In this document: positions 12,001-24,400 of the stretch, one piece after another | Numbering within the stretch: position 1 is the first letter of the stretch | Layout: every line of letters starts with the position of its first letter | NCBI GenBank assembly: GCA_014549065.1 | Contig: JACDOX010000062.1 | Span: forward strand, 806,001-870,000 | Reading direction: 5' to 3' | Source: Cardinalis cardinalis | Taxonomy: Eukaryota; Chordata; Aves; Passeriformes; Cardinalidae | Length of the DNA: 64,000 nucleotides | Program-made: the position numbers and the translations under genes | Notes under the pieces: model-generated | Seen by the model: only the letters and a program-made list of their open reading frames with translations | What the model was told of the DNA's origin: nothing | The model's database searches: none

Positions 12001-13431
12001 CACACAACATTGGAGTTGCAATGGACACAGAGCAAGGTTTAATTGTCCCAAACGTGAAAAATGTTCAAGTCTGCAGTGTGTTTGACATTGCTGTGGAATT
12101 AAATCGCCTCCAGTCCTTGGGCTCTGCAGGCCAGCTGGGAACAAGTGACCTCTCTGGGGGAACATTCACCCTTTCAAATATTGGCACAGTANGTACAGGG
12201 AAAATGAGAGCTGCTTCTGAAATGCAGCTTTACTGATGTTTAATATGCCAAGAACAAAATCTGTAGCAATTAANGCAAGAGGCAATCTGCTTAAAAAAAG
12301 TTCTTAAATAATAACCCCATTTTTTTCTTTTCAAGATTGGTGGCACTTATGCCAAACCAGTGATACTACCTCCTGAAGTAGCGATTGGAGCACTTGGAAA
12401 GATACAGGTATATTAACTTAGTGATGAGAGNGTTAGCTAAGGTCATCTTAAAGAAAATGGAACATGGAGCCTGTCTTTGTTGCAGAGAAACTGCATAGCT
12501 CATGATTGAAAAGTTTGTGGTGTTTTTAAATGACTATGCACACACTTCTAATGTTTAATTAGAAGTCTGTTACACCAAAGGTTCATATTTATTTTTGCAG
12601 AATCCTGTCGTATTTCTCTCACATCTTTGTTTAGCCTTCAGGTTAGTAAGAAACAATATAAATAGAGTTTTGCAAGTTTTGCAACATGGCAATAGCAATT
12701 TTGCTATCAGCAGGGAGAAAACTTGAGAAGTATTCTGAAAATGAAGTTCAATTTCATAAGCCAGGTAGCTGAATCCATACAGAATTTTGGATGTGAAGGC
12801 AGTTTTATATTTTCTAAATCTCAGGCTTTAATTCTTTAATATAGACAATTGGGAGCTCAGTGCTCAAAATGAAATTAGTATTAACTGAAATTACTTCTAT
12901 GTTCTTCCTCTGAGCATTTCTTTAGAGGTGCTTTAAGGAAACTGCCACTTTGAGAACTAACAGTGCAATAAACTATTCAGGAAGAAAGTTTGGAGTCAAG
13001 AGAAGCTTTTACTAGTTCAGTATTTCCATGATGGTGGAAAAAGGCTGTGACTGTTTATTATGCAGGCTTGCAGTATATTCCAATCCACAGCACAAACAGT
13101 AATGGAAAGGCCTTGGTTTTTAGCATAGTGCTACTGCTGTCTGTCTAATTCAGCAAAATGTTTTAATTTAGATCAACTAATTATCAAAAGCAAGGAAAAT
13201 CAGATTTGCTAATGAAAGTATTTAATTTAATAATTCTGGTTTTGTCCATTCTCTGCTTTTTAGGTTCTTCCTCGGTTTAATAGCAAAGGTGAAGTATTTA
13301 AAGCACAAATAATGAATGTGAGTTGGTCAGCTGATCACCGCATCATTGATGGAGCTACCATGGCCCGGTTTTCTAACTTGTGGAAATCTTACTTGGAGAA
13401 CCCTGCTTCAATGCTGCTGGACCTTAAATAA
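2745..13431 (+). CDS. DBT: Branched-chain ketoacid dehydrogenase E2, dihydrolipoyl transacylase (mitochondrial)
   Basis: E2 core of the mitochondrial branched-chain alpha-ketoacid dehydrogenase; it moves acyl groups from a lipoyl arm to CoA in Leu, Ile and Val breakdown. Coding exons: 2745-2795, 6815-6938, 7111-7186, 8085-8266, 8608-8735, 9094-9337, 10129-10295, 10897-10974, 11997-12188, 12336-12407, 13264-13431. They join in phase to 1482 nt, 493 aa (human 482). A poorly conserved, Arg/Ser-rich presequence is followed by the lipoyl domain with the lipoyl Lys in EVQSDKAS (about residue 105), the E1/E3-binding domain with TPAVRRLAMENN (about 176-187), a Pro/Ala-rich linker and the catalytic domain. 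SWSADHRIIDGA carries the catalytic His and Asp (about 463 and 467). The protein ends LLDLK. Ns mask several residues, for example in exons 3, 6 and 7. The start codon lies in a YY1-like AAGATGGCGGC context. No break was found. Confidence 0.97.
5999..6170 (+). pseudogene. Protein-like open fragment in DBT intron 1 (unidentified)
   Basis: An open frame of about 57 codons without an ATG at its head lies in an AT-rich intron. Its translation has ordinary protein composition and includes LNKIPVYVNASTTNFAYDHN and HDLLEEALKHKVLSEESF. Beyond about 6170 the frame reads on into low-quality wording containing Ns. I do not recognise the family. It could be a decayed retrocopy or transposon fragment, an unannotated alternative exon, or chance. 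The bases just before it (GATAAG) could be a weak acceptor, but no good donor follows. Confidence 0.25.
11519..11638 (+). repeat. Dispersed direct repeat, copy A (DBT intron 8)
   Basis: About 120 bases running from AGAGAATTAGCTAAGGTCAT to the GACTATGAACGCAC segment are repeated in the same orientation about 908 bases downstream, at 12427-12545. By eye roughly five of every six positions agree. Sequence outside these limits does not match, so the unit is bounded. The family is unknown. Confidence 0.8.
12427..12545 (+). repeat. Dispersed direct repeat, copy B (DBT intron 10)
   Basis: Second copy of the unit at 11519-11638. It shares TTAGCTAAGGTCATC, CTTTGTTGCAG and a long GCATAGCTCATGATTGAAAA core. 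It begins about 20 bases after the exon 10 donor. The two copies bracket exons 9 and 10, but neither exon is itself duplicated. Confidence 0.8.
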
Positions 13432-13873
13432 AGGAAACCATGGCTAGAATATGCCTTTAAACTCTGTGGATTAGACTGAATAGTTACACAAGCTGTCTCT
13501 GCTAACATGTGCCCTTTGCTACATGCATTATATAATAATGTTATGTGGTTGAAAGTTCTCAACAGCTGATATCAGTCTCAATTAGTTGTTGCTTCTTTCA
13601 TTTTGTATTGCTGTAATTTCATCTACAGCAGACTGTCAAACTGAGTAGGTCACAGCTTCTGAATATGGTGGTGGAATGTCTTTATTTTGTCTTTTATAAT
13701 AATGATTGTCAGGCTGGTGTGACTGAGTGCCACTGCTCTACACCTGCAGTATTTATAATCTGAAGGGAAATTTTGGAGGGGAATACTCATAGTTCTTCTA
13801 TTTTGGACACATAAATTTATTTTAACAAATAATATCTGAANTCCTAAAAGGGATTATGCAAAAATCATATACA

Positions 13874-13879
13874 AATAAA
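13874..13879 (+). terminator. Likely DBT polyadenylation signal (AATAAA)
   Basis: AATAAA lies about 440 bases after the DBT stop codon and is followed by T/GT-rich sequence near 13920. This suggests a 3' UTR of about 460 nt. A second AATAAA overlaps the stop codon itself at 13427-13432. Confidence 0.55.
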
Positions 13880-14310
13880 ATGCCTTTAATGCTTCTGCTG
13901 TAAGATGTCCAGAGAGCTTTTTGTTGTTTAACTGAGTTAACCTCTTAAGTCTTTTGCTAGTCCACTTTTTCTGGCAGTTACTTGCACAGGTACTCTTTAT
14001 CAAACTATAAATGAAGAGGCCATATTTATTCAAATGCTTACTGACAACACTGATTGATAACTATCAAGGCCTTAATACTCTCTAGAATATCCTGCATTTT
14101 AAAGGCTGAAAGTAGTTTCAGCCCTTAATGCTTTCCATTTACTTTTGTTTCTTATAGAAAGCATCTGTCTGTTAAAATGAAATGAGAAAGAAAGAGAAAA
14201 CAAAATAAAAAAAAGGATCTTGTTTTATTATTCTGTCATTAGGTAAGCCTGACAGTAAATTGATGATGATCTTGCATTCTGTTATTGATATTCAGATACT
14301 AGAATAGATC

Positions 14311-14337
14311 TCTGATTAATCTGATAGATTAATCAGA
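14311..14337. repeat. Near-perfect palindrome (12-bp arms, 3-base spacer)
   Basis: TCTGATTAATCT, then GAT, then AGATTAATCAGA: the two arms are exact reverse complements. It lies in intergenic AT-rich DNA downstream of DBT. The core resembles ATTA homeodomain-type words. Confidence 0.85.
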
Positions 14338-15359
14338 TTCAACAAAGAACAGATATTAAAAAATAATGTGAGATAAGGACTTCTTAAACTCAGACACGAG
14401 GCACATAATGAATAGGTTCAAGTTAATGGCTTTGGAGCAGAAAACTTATGTGGCTTTAGGGTAAAATAGATCATGAGGATTGCATTGCTGATTTAATGAG
14501 TGATGAAGAAAACTGTTGGATAGAAATAAATACCTTCTAAACACATAAGTTTCACACAGACATGAGAAAAGATAGTTACATNGCCTTAAAAATGAATTTG
14601 TAACGCACAAAACGGACATTTTCTCCTTTTTTTAGATATCAAAAACAGGAGCATTCTTCAAAATTATAGACCAAAGTTGTCTGTTGCATTTAGCTGTGAA
14701 GATGTGAGACAGGCTACCAGAGGTAGAGTCCCTGCTATCCATGATGCTGAGACTGAATAAGAGAAAAGCTGGTAATGTATGGAGTGTGGTGCATCCATGT
14801 AAGGTGCTATTAATATTTCTATTGTGCTATAAGGGTCTTTTATATAAAGGTCATTTCTTGCGAAGTTTGACTGTTATATCATGCTTATCACCCATTTCAT
14901 TTTTATCAGATTTATTTATTCCTAATAAAAAATGTAAAGCCACAAAACATTGTTTTTATTTGTGAATTTTATGCAGGCAATCCTGTATGGGTGACTCAAA
15001 CTCTTTCTTTTTGCCTTAAAGAACATACTGTACTCAAGGCTACCAGAGGAACACAGCCTAATGTCTGCTTCTCCACAAGTATATTGTTGTGGTAAGGGCT
15101 TAGCCTGAAGGCTTAGGATATTTTTTAATCTGATGATCATTGAGAAAATAAATTGACGAAATAGAAGTGTATGAAAGAAAGCAATAAAATTGCTTTGAAA
15201 TACTTATGACAGAATAATTTTACATACATAAGGAGAAGATTGAAAACTAAAGCACTTAGTGTCTTTTTAAGTAGGTAATGGTATTCATGTATTTAGTTGT
15301 TTGTGGACTGGATGGAGAGGGTTGGGTTTTTTTGTTATAAAGTTCTGTGTGATAGAGTT

Positions 15360-15440
15360 ATATCACACAGATATATAATTATATATATATAAAATTAATG
15401 ATACTTTAATATAGTTATATAAAGTTATATATAATTAATG
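15360..15440. repeat. AT-rich low-complexity run
   Basis: An imperfect TATA/ATTA-rich stretch with repeated AATTAATGAT and ATATAATTA words, probably a degraded dinucleotide repeat. Confidence 0.6.
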
Positions 15441-18400
15441 ATNCTTTTAAAATTTTATCTTCACATTTTATACTCTAGCTCAATTGGTTTGAACTATCCA
15501 GTTTTATGGCTTCTGCCTCATATAGTGACCTTGTAGTTATTATTGTCTCTCTTCCCATTTGATTGAAGTAAAAGATTCTGACAGACTTGTTCTCCTTTTA
15601 TCTTCTCCAAGGGGTNTTTGAAGAAATAGAATGTTAAATATTTTTCATTATTGGAACCATGAAAAGGGATGAGTAATAACCCCTCTGCACATCCTGGTAA
15701 AGATTACTTTTCTGTCTGGACTTTTAAAATTTGCAGTAAAATTCTTCAGCAAGAGAATTCTTCAGCACTGGCAAAAGTAATGAGTNAAAAACTTAGTGAT
15801 GTAATACTTTTTCTTGTCTGTTTAGTCAATGTTGCTGTTTAATAGCACTTTGAAGCTCAGAGAAACATGACTAAAGAAAGCAGTCATTTTAAATTCAATA
15901 CTGGCCTTTTTATTTCTAACTGTAATTTTTAATTCAAAACAAACTTATTGTGTAGCNTAACAATATTCCTTTGTTCAATTTCTGTTAACGGGAGTCCAGT
16001 TTAGGGGAGCCCAGTCACACTCAGCAAACTGGGAAGACTTCAACAGTGGTAAATGCTTGGGGGGGTTGCAAAATGCCTCATGTGATGCCTTCTATTCTCA
16101 GCATAGGTTAAAATTAGAACTAGACTGACATTGCATTGGAGTCTGAGTGAGAGTTTTAAATGGCTTTGGTAATGCAGACAAGATTCATAATTTGTCTCTG
16201 CTGTTGTCCAGAAAGCAATGAGTCACAGAAAATCCTTGAAAACACCAAATAATTAAGGTGAGTTGTTGTTAAACTCTTTCTGATGCTTGGAGGTGAAGTT
16301 GTTGGGAGATCTGATTACTTGGGAGTGAATTTGCAGTTGTTTTACAGCCACGCTTGGGAATTCACTTCTGAATTGTTGNCTGTGATGGCAAGATTATTAT
16401 GGTTTTTTTATTTTCTTGATGAATAATAAGGTCTAAGAACAAGACCTTTTTGATGGAATCCTGTTGCATGATGAAATCATCCTGAAAATAATCATATACT
16501 TAGGTCCTTTTATATTTCATGGTTCTAAGGCAGTATTTGTTGAATGATATGCAAAAGAGAGTTGCCCAGGGTAAGCTTTACTAGAAATAAGTATTGGTTT
16601 GACTGTATAGTATGATACTGGGTTTGGTAGTACAATTATTAACAAATGTCTCTTTTCTGCACAATTTATGTAAAAAGATTTCTAGTTTTCTACCTAAAAG
16701 GGCTTGTAGTTCAAAAAACAACAAGAACAACAAGTCTCTAAACAACAAGAAATTATAAATTAATTAATCACTTGATCTCAATAGAAATTTAATCTTGAAA
16801 AAAATCAGGCAATTTGAATTGTAACCACTGACTGGAGCAAAAACTTCATGCATACATAGCATTGCTGGTGCATGTTGGGATGGGAACTGGGAAGGGTAGT
16901 TACTCAGACCACTGAAANAGAAGTTAATCCTTCAAACTAAATGTGATCACATTTATGTGGGGAAGGGAAAATATATACAGTCCTCTCTTTACAGGAAAAA
17001 ATCCAATCCCTCTGTAGGAACCCAAAGGGCAGACTGCACTGCCATGCTGGGGTTGCCATTTGTGTCACTTGTCAAATCCTGCCATTTTTCCTTAACAAAC
17101 AGAGAACACATAAGAATCATAAATATTAGTATATTAGACCAGATTCTTCTTTATTTAAGCTTTATAATTTGATTTTGTGCTGTCTCCACAACAGGAAGCA
17201 ATCCTGACATTTTACATTTTATTTGCCTACACATTTTAACTTAATTTCAGACTTTGCAAATAAGTATGTTAGCAAAGGACATGTAAACATAAAATAGAAT
17301 GATTGCCAGTTTGAGCACAAAAATGGTCACCAAGCAATTGTGATTTATCCAGGCNACACAAAATTGTAACAGAAACAAANATNAAAGAAAAGATTGGTTC
17401 TAAAAGACAGACCTGCAGNTATTATTGTAGGGAAATACATGTATGAAAAGACATGAAATTCCTCTTTTGTTGTTACCTACCTGCTTATTTGGAAGGAAGT
17501 TATCCTTACTTTTTTANTTTAAAGCATATATAGGACATTTTTCTTACTTGCCACTACAAGTATCAGTAAAAAGTTAAAAAGGGAGCATTCAGATCATCAG
17601 TGTTCAGAGTACACTGCTGCTGGCATGAAGTTTAGCCCTGCAAGCTTATCTGAATATCAGTATCTTGGCTCCAGTAATGGCAATATGAATGGTTTTTAGA
17701 GGGATGCAGTGATTAGGATGAGTGAGTATCCTATTTTGCTGCTCTTCAGGACAATATATATATGTATTATCTCACTAAAGGATATATAATTTCAGAACTT
17801 TAGACTGAGTTTCATTTTAAATGGGAATTCTTACACTCAGTNGGGATACACAAACATTCAAAGAGGAATCAGAAGGATTTAAATGCATTTTCCTAAAAGT
17901 GATGCATTACTTAAATGCATTGTACTGAGTTAAGCTATGAAGAAAATNAATGCAAATAAAGTATACTAATTAATTTCCAGGAACACTTCAGTTTCTGTAA
18001 AGTGCAAAACTCCTTTAGTGACAAGTATCTATATCAGNTAGGTGTCAGAATGCAGCTATCAGAATTGAACTGCCTTAGATTGCAGGAACAGTTTAATGTC
18101 TTCCTGGCATGGGAATACATGGTCAAATCTGCATTTAATAATTATGGTCAACACTTAGCCTTCCATTGAAGGAATGAGAAAAGCAGTTGTTCACTGAATA
18201 AGAATGCAGAGATTCCAAAAATACCATTTCTTGTTTTAATAAAATATAACTAGGTGCAATTATCTATTTTTATACAGAGAAAGCAGTTGATAAAATCCTG
18301 TCAGTTCTTTATATTAACTCACTTGATAACATAATGAAGTGGGTGTTGCAGTATTTTAGTTTTCATGTCACTATCCCCATCTGGTAACCCATACCTGAAG

Positions 18401-18462
18401 AGGTGCATTGAGCCTGAAATTCAGTCAGATTCCTGCAAGCAAATCTGAACATGTAAAGGATC

Positions 18463-21400
18463 ATGGCTGAAACTGCAGTTTGCCTGGGAACATTTTCTGC
18501 TGTGAAGACACTCTGGGAAGTGAGAATACACAAGATAAATGAAGAATTACAGAGAGAAAAGGAGTTCAGGCAGAGGTCTGCAGGACGGTAGGTAAATTGT
18601 AACTCTTTAAGTATGTGAAAAGCTAGACCATATGTTTCATTTCAGGAAACTGTAATTGGTTTCTTCAAACTCATGCAGACTCTAATTCCTTAGTTGTTAC
18701 TTCAACAGGATTCCCAGTGGAAAATCCTCTGCTCTGTAAATATTCAAACCAGTGAAGATATGTTATGCTTTCTTCTCCATTGAGGTATTAACAGGATTGC
18801 TTGGTCTTCTGTTTGGCCAGCAATTTTATGAGATTTAGGATACTATTTTTGGTACTCCTAATTTATCAGATGTGTTTGAAGTGGAACAACAAATTCAAAA
18901 GTTACTCATGGAGAATACAAGCAGAAAGACAGAGAATGACCTTGTCATAACTCTTGTTTAGGTACCCTTTGGAAATCAAGCTAAAAGAAGCTGATTGACC
19001 TATTTTCTTGCACTTGTATGTGNTGGACTAGAAGGCTTTCATTTTAGGAATCTGCTTCAAAATGTGCTTTAGAACTTAATTCCACATGACTTTATATTCT
19101 GTGGCCCTGTCACAACATGTTGAAAGTGAATTATGTCCTCCTTCTGAATGCAGATTTAAAGAACTGTAAAATAGAATTCCTATAAATTACCTCAGCCAAA
19201 CATTAAGGGCTTTTCTTGCCTCCAACTGATAGTATATTAACATTCAGATAAAATTAATGTTATTTGACAATAGGGTGCTTGTGTATTTTTCCAGAAAATA
19301 GATAGGATGTAGTATGTAATTATTGGCTTTATTCATTGTGGCACCACTGGCAGATCTTTTTTCCCTTGTAGGCTACTGCTTGTCTGGGAGGAGAGAGCTG
19401 CTTTAGCAAAGCTCAAAGAAAAAGTTATTAACGAAGGTGGAAGAGCAATTTTAAGGATAGAGGAAGAAGAATGGAAGGTAGGGTTGATAGGAATGAATGC
19501 TACTTGTGTTGAATGACTGATGCATTAGAAAACTACTATTTACAACTTTACACTTCCAGTGGTACTATTTGTGTTCTATTAACTGCTCACTGTGCTTTGC
19601 TAACAGTGAATTGNGACACACTGTTGTGAGCATAAAAGCAAGCTGGGTGTTTTTTAGTCCTGAATATTAAGCATTACTCTGCAAAAACAAAGCCCAAAAG
19701 ACTTTTCTGCATTAGAAATTATTTTCACTGCAGAGTATGATTTTCATTATGTAAATTCTCATTTAACATTCACACACCAGAACTACTGAAATGTATCAAG
19801 ATGAAAACCCTCTGTGTTTGGGTGCATGAAGATATTTCTTATTGTTTGTTTTCTCTTTCTAAGAGTGAAAATGAGCCAGTAGATTTCCAGAACACTGTTA
19901 CTGGTGTTTCTCATGTGCAAAGTTAATCTGCTGTTAATGCTGGCAGAGTGAAGGCCATCAGTGCTCTGAGGCATGCAGAAAGGCACTGACTACCTCCTGA
20001 AAGTCATGAGAATCAGTTTGTGTTGAGGCCAGTGAGAACATGACAGCCAGACCCAGCCTTCTGTGCAAAAATCTATTTAGAGCAGTTTCATCTTCAGTTA
20101 TATTAAATTAAAAAAAAAAAAAAGGAAAAGAAAAAAAGAAACTAANAAAAACAAGCCTGAAACTTGCCAATGACGGTAGTGCAGGTACGTAAATCCTGGG
20201 AGCCAAAAGAGGGCAGGTTCCATCTGTGATCAGAATGACAACCCACACTGGTGTTCACTTCAAGATCATGGAATATGCTGAGTCCATTGAGTTGAACTCC
20301 TGGCTTTGCACAGCACCATCTCCAAGTGTCACACCCTGTGCCTGAGAGCATTGTCCAAACCCTTCTTGAACTCTGTCAGCCTTGATGCTGTGAGCACTGC
20401 CCTGGAGAGCCTGTTCCAGTGCCCAACCACCCCCTGGGGGAANAAGCCTTTCCTAATATATTGATGTAAACCTTTATAAAATGTAAACCTTTTCCTAATA
20501 TGTATGATAGTAAAATCGTATCAGTTATGCTTGCTGTTTCTAGCATACTTTAGTTATCAGGATTCATTTTGTAACCTACATGTTAGAGTATAGCTTTAGA
20601 AAAAGGACAGGCTGTTATTGTTTCAAATAAAACTTCTGCCTCAGCCTGTATTCTAAGCTNAATTTCTTCTGGTTTGTATTTCTTGTTGTAGACATTACCT
20701 TCGTGCTTATTGAAACTAATCCATCTCCAGGAATGGCAGCTTCACAGAACTAGTTTGCAGAAAATTCCTCAGTTTATTGGAAGATTTCAAAGCCTTGTTG
20801 TTCTAGATCTATCCCGGAACTCAATTGAAAGTGTACCTAAAGAAATTGGTGAGCTGGGCTTTCTTTTATTTTAAGCTGCTTTCCTAGGAAAATTGGCCTC
20901 ACACAAATGTACCATTTTTGTGCCCCTTGCTTGTCTAATAATCCTATTGAGTAGTAANAAAACAGATTATTTAAATCTGACAGTGAGATAGAGATCTCCA
21001 AACCATAAATTCCCTATAANCTAAAAATGGGGCTGGATGGAAGAGACATATCACTATGAAAGCTCCCCATGACAAAAAAAGGACCTGTTTGCACAGCAGG
21101 GGCTAGACATCAGAATGCAGCAAAGTGATACTGAAAAACAGACTTCATGCTCTGAGTCCATGGCAGGAGTAGCCTAGTCACAATTTTTTGGTTTTGNGTT
21201 TTTTCTTGAAGCACTCCACTATATTGCAGTCCTGTACTAAAGAGTCCTGAGGTGCTGCTATTTGCAGTTTGGTGATTTTTTTTTGTTTGTTTTGTTTCGT
21301 GAGAAACCAGAGCATTTTTATAACAGTAAAAGGAGAAAGCAAAACAAATAATAATGCTTCAAATAGAATAAAGATTAACATTTCTCATTTGTGCTCTCTG

Positions 21401-24400
21401 CAGGCCAGCTGACCAGCCTCCAAGAGCTGCTTCTCAGTTACAACAGAATAAAATCTGTTCCTAAGGAAATAAGTAACTGCATCAGTCTGGAAAGATTGGA
21501 ACTGGCTGTCAACAGAAGCATCTGTGATCTTCCNTCTCAGGTTTTGACAGACTGTTTAGTTTTGTTTGATGCATATTTTGAATTTATCCAAAGCCAATTA
21601 TCATTACGCCTTGCATTTCTGTTTTCAGATTTGCTGTGAAGCTGTGATTTCACAGTANTCCACACTGGTGTGAACAACCTTTCCATGACTGATCAAACTG
21701 AAGCCACATGAGAAGCACATACACACACCTGAGTATCTGAAGGAGCCAGTCTTTATTTTGGCCAGATAAATGACTTGGCAGTGCATAGAGGGCAGTGACA
21801 CACTACATATCAATTTGTTTAGGCTAGTATCATCACTGATTTACCCCACTAAGAATCTGATGCCTTAGCACAGAGANGTTCTCTTTTATGGTTGAGAGTA
21901 CAAATTCATACCACATACCAGGAGACAGCTGTTACCAGAACAGCTAGATCTGAAAAGGGGTTGTGTGATTTATACAACTGCCTGTGCAGAGGTGAACAAT
22001 TGTTGTTCTCAAATGTTGAAAACAATTATGAGAGAATGAAAACAACTACTCACCTACTATTGAACTTTAATTTGAACAGACCAAAATGTGAGATCTGCAT
22101 CTGTAACTATTAGTCTCTTAGATAGAGATGACAAGTATGTAACCATATTTACTTCTTTTAATTTATGTTTAAAAAACAGTCATGGCAGTAGTTGACAGCA
22201 ATCAGTGCCTTGCAAAATTGAGTGAGTCCAAATAGCAATAGNATAGAATCTTCAAAATGGAAATATCCACTATTAACCAAAATCCAGAAGTTACAAAACC
22301 TGTGTGGATACAGGTGGCAGGGTGTAATGTAGCAAATGCATAGTTCTGTCCAATGGAGACTGCAGTGATGTGAGCACTGGGAAGTTNTGGTTATGTACAC
22401 TTGAGAGGCATTCAGTGTTGAGGCAATTGCACCAGATCTGCTAGAAAACATCTTTATACCACTTGGACATTGCAAAAGCACCTGAAGGCATCATTCACCA
22501 AAGGACTTAGGTGCTGTGATACTATGTTGCATTTTTAGAATGTCTTGCCAGGGTAGTAGACNTCACAGCATGGAAGATGTCGTGGTTCACTCTAAAATAC
22601 AGTCCATGCAATTTGATACATAAAAATCTAAATATTTGACTAACAAAAAAATGGCATATTGCATGAATTATGAAATTCTAAGGATAGCGCTGTCTTTACC
22701 ATTCTTTTTCTTGAGGCTTGGGGCATATCTGCATTGTAGTCAGCACTATGGCACTCACTACTGGGTGGGAGATAAAGCTCTGCTGCCTTATCAGTTCCCA
22801 ACCTATCTACCTTCCAGGCAACACTGTTNTTGTCAGGTACTATCAGTTATTGGAACTCAAAACCAATTTGTTTACTGGCTCCAAAATGTGTTGTAATGTT
22901 TCTTAACACTGCTAGATTACTGCTGTACTGCTGCAGCAGCTACACAAAGTTGCATTAAATCTCCCCTTCTTTTCAGCTCAGTGATTTAAAGAAGCTGTCA
23001 CACATAGATTTGTGCATGAATCAGTTTACTGCCATCCCTTCAGCTCTCCTCAACATGCCAAATCTAGAATGGTTAGATATGGGGGGAAACAAACTCCAGG
23101 AACTTCCTGATGCAATTGACAGGTAAATACAGCTTAAAGCTCATCTTAGTCTCAACTATACTGTACTGAAATTCCAATTAATAAACACTACTTCTAAAGA
23201 TAATTTTTATGTTAACCTCGCTCCAAAGTCANGATTTTATCAGCCCTAATGTGATGTTTGGATAAGCTGGAATAATCCATTCAATTAACAATAAATTCAG
23301 TATCAACTATAAGGTTAAATATGTATTGTCAATCACATTTTTGAACAGAGGTGATTATNTTGGATATGGGGTTTCCTTTGAGACTTGTTGCACTATGAGT
23401 CCTTTATGTGGCTGAAAAATTAATTTTATATTAAGGACTGAGAGGAATAATTCTATGAATCTTGATTTATTGCACAAATATCTATTTTTCAGAATGGAAA
23501 ACCTCCACACCTTATGGCTCCAAAGGAATGAAATAAACTCTTTGCCAGAAACCATTGTTAATATGAAAAATCTTAGTACTCTTGTTCTTAGCAACAACAA
23601 ACTTAAGGATATTCCAGCTTGTATGAAGGACATGACAAATCTGAGGTAAGAAAAAGCACCAGTAATATAAGTGAAAATAACTAGAAAATACTTTTTAAAG
23701 TCCCCCTTGAGTTGTAGATCATAGAGTGATATACTAAGGGAGAGGAAAAGGCATTACCACAGTTGTACAGATCAGCATAATTACACAGATATACAACAAT
23801 TAAGGATCTGGTGAAGTAAGCTCTGTGTAGTGAAACTTAGTTAAAGATGTAAATTATGATAGTTACAGTCTCACATGAAAAGTAGACTATAATACATTTT
23901 CTCATTTCATAGCCCTCCCACTATAATTGCCCTTTGATATCACTCTCTAAAAGCAAGAGCTTGCAGAAAAATGTGGCAGGCATTAAAATGACAAAAAGTA
24001 GAACTTTGCCATTGAGAATTCAAGCATTCAGAATTAAACAAAATTTATTAAGTTTAAGGACATGGATGAAACTGTCATGTACTTGATATAAAAAAATAAT
24101 GTAAATTCTTAATTGGTAGAATTTTAACTACTCCTTAGTGTACTGTGACAGAAACTTCCCTGTTGTTAGCATTTTCATTTGGATTATTGGATGCTGGCTG
24201 TTTTAGAGAAAGAATGCTGGTCTGCATAAACCATGCCTAACTCAGGAAGACAATTCCTGTCCTCAGCTCTTTTGGAAGAACATCCTTAACTAAATATATA
24301 CAAGCATAGGCCCAAGGATGGAACAGGAATAAATAGAGACAGGACTGGCTTCTGCCTTGCAAAGCTGGGAGGAGCCACTTGCACTGTTGTCATTCACTCA

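Larger units (their letters stand above)
13890..18462. other. AT-rich intergenic stretch between DBT and LRRC39 coding parts
   Basis: About 4.6 kb with no coding exon I can support. It must contain the LRRC39 promoter and any 5' non-coding exons, but there is no CpG island, as expected for a tissue-restricted gene. It holds an AT/TA-rich low-complexity run at about 15360-15440 and a 12-bp-arm inverted repeat at 14311-14337. The short open frames here look like chance. Confidence 0.6.

Noticed and set aside
18264..18273. MEF2-like CTATTTTTAT about 190 bases upstream of the LRRC39 start codon
   Set aside because: One consensus position is wrong, and such words are common in AT-rich DNA. The location of the LRRC39 promoter is not known.
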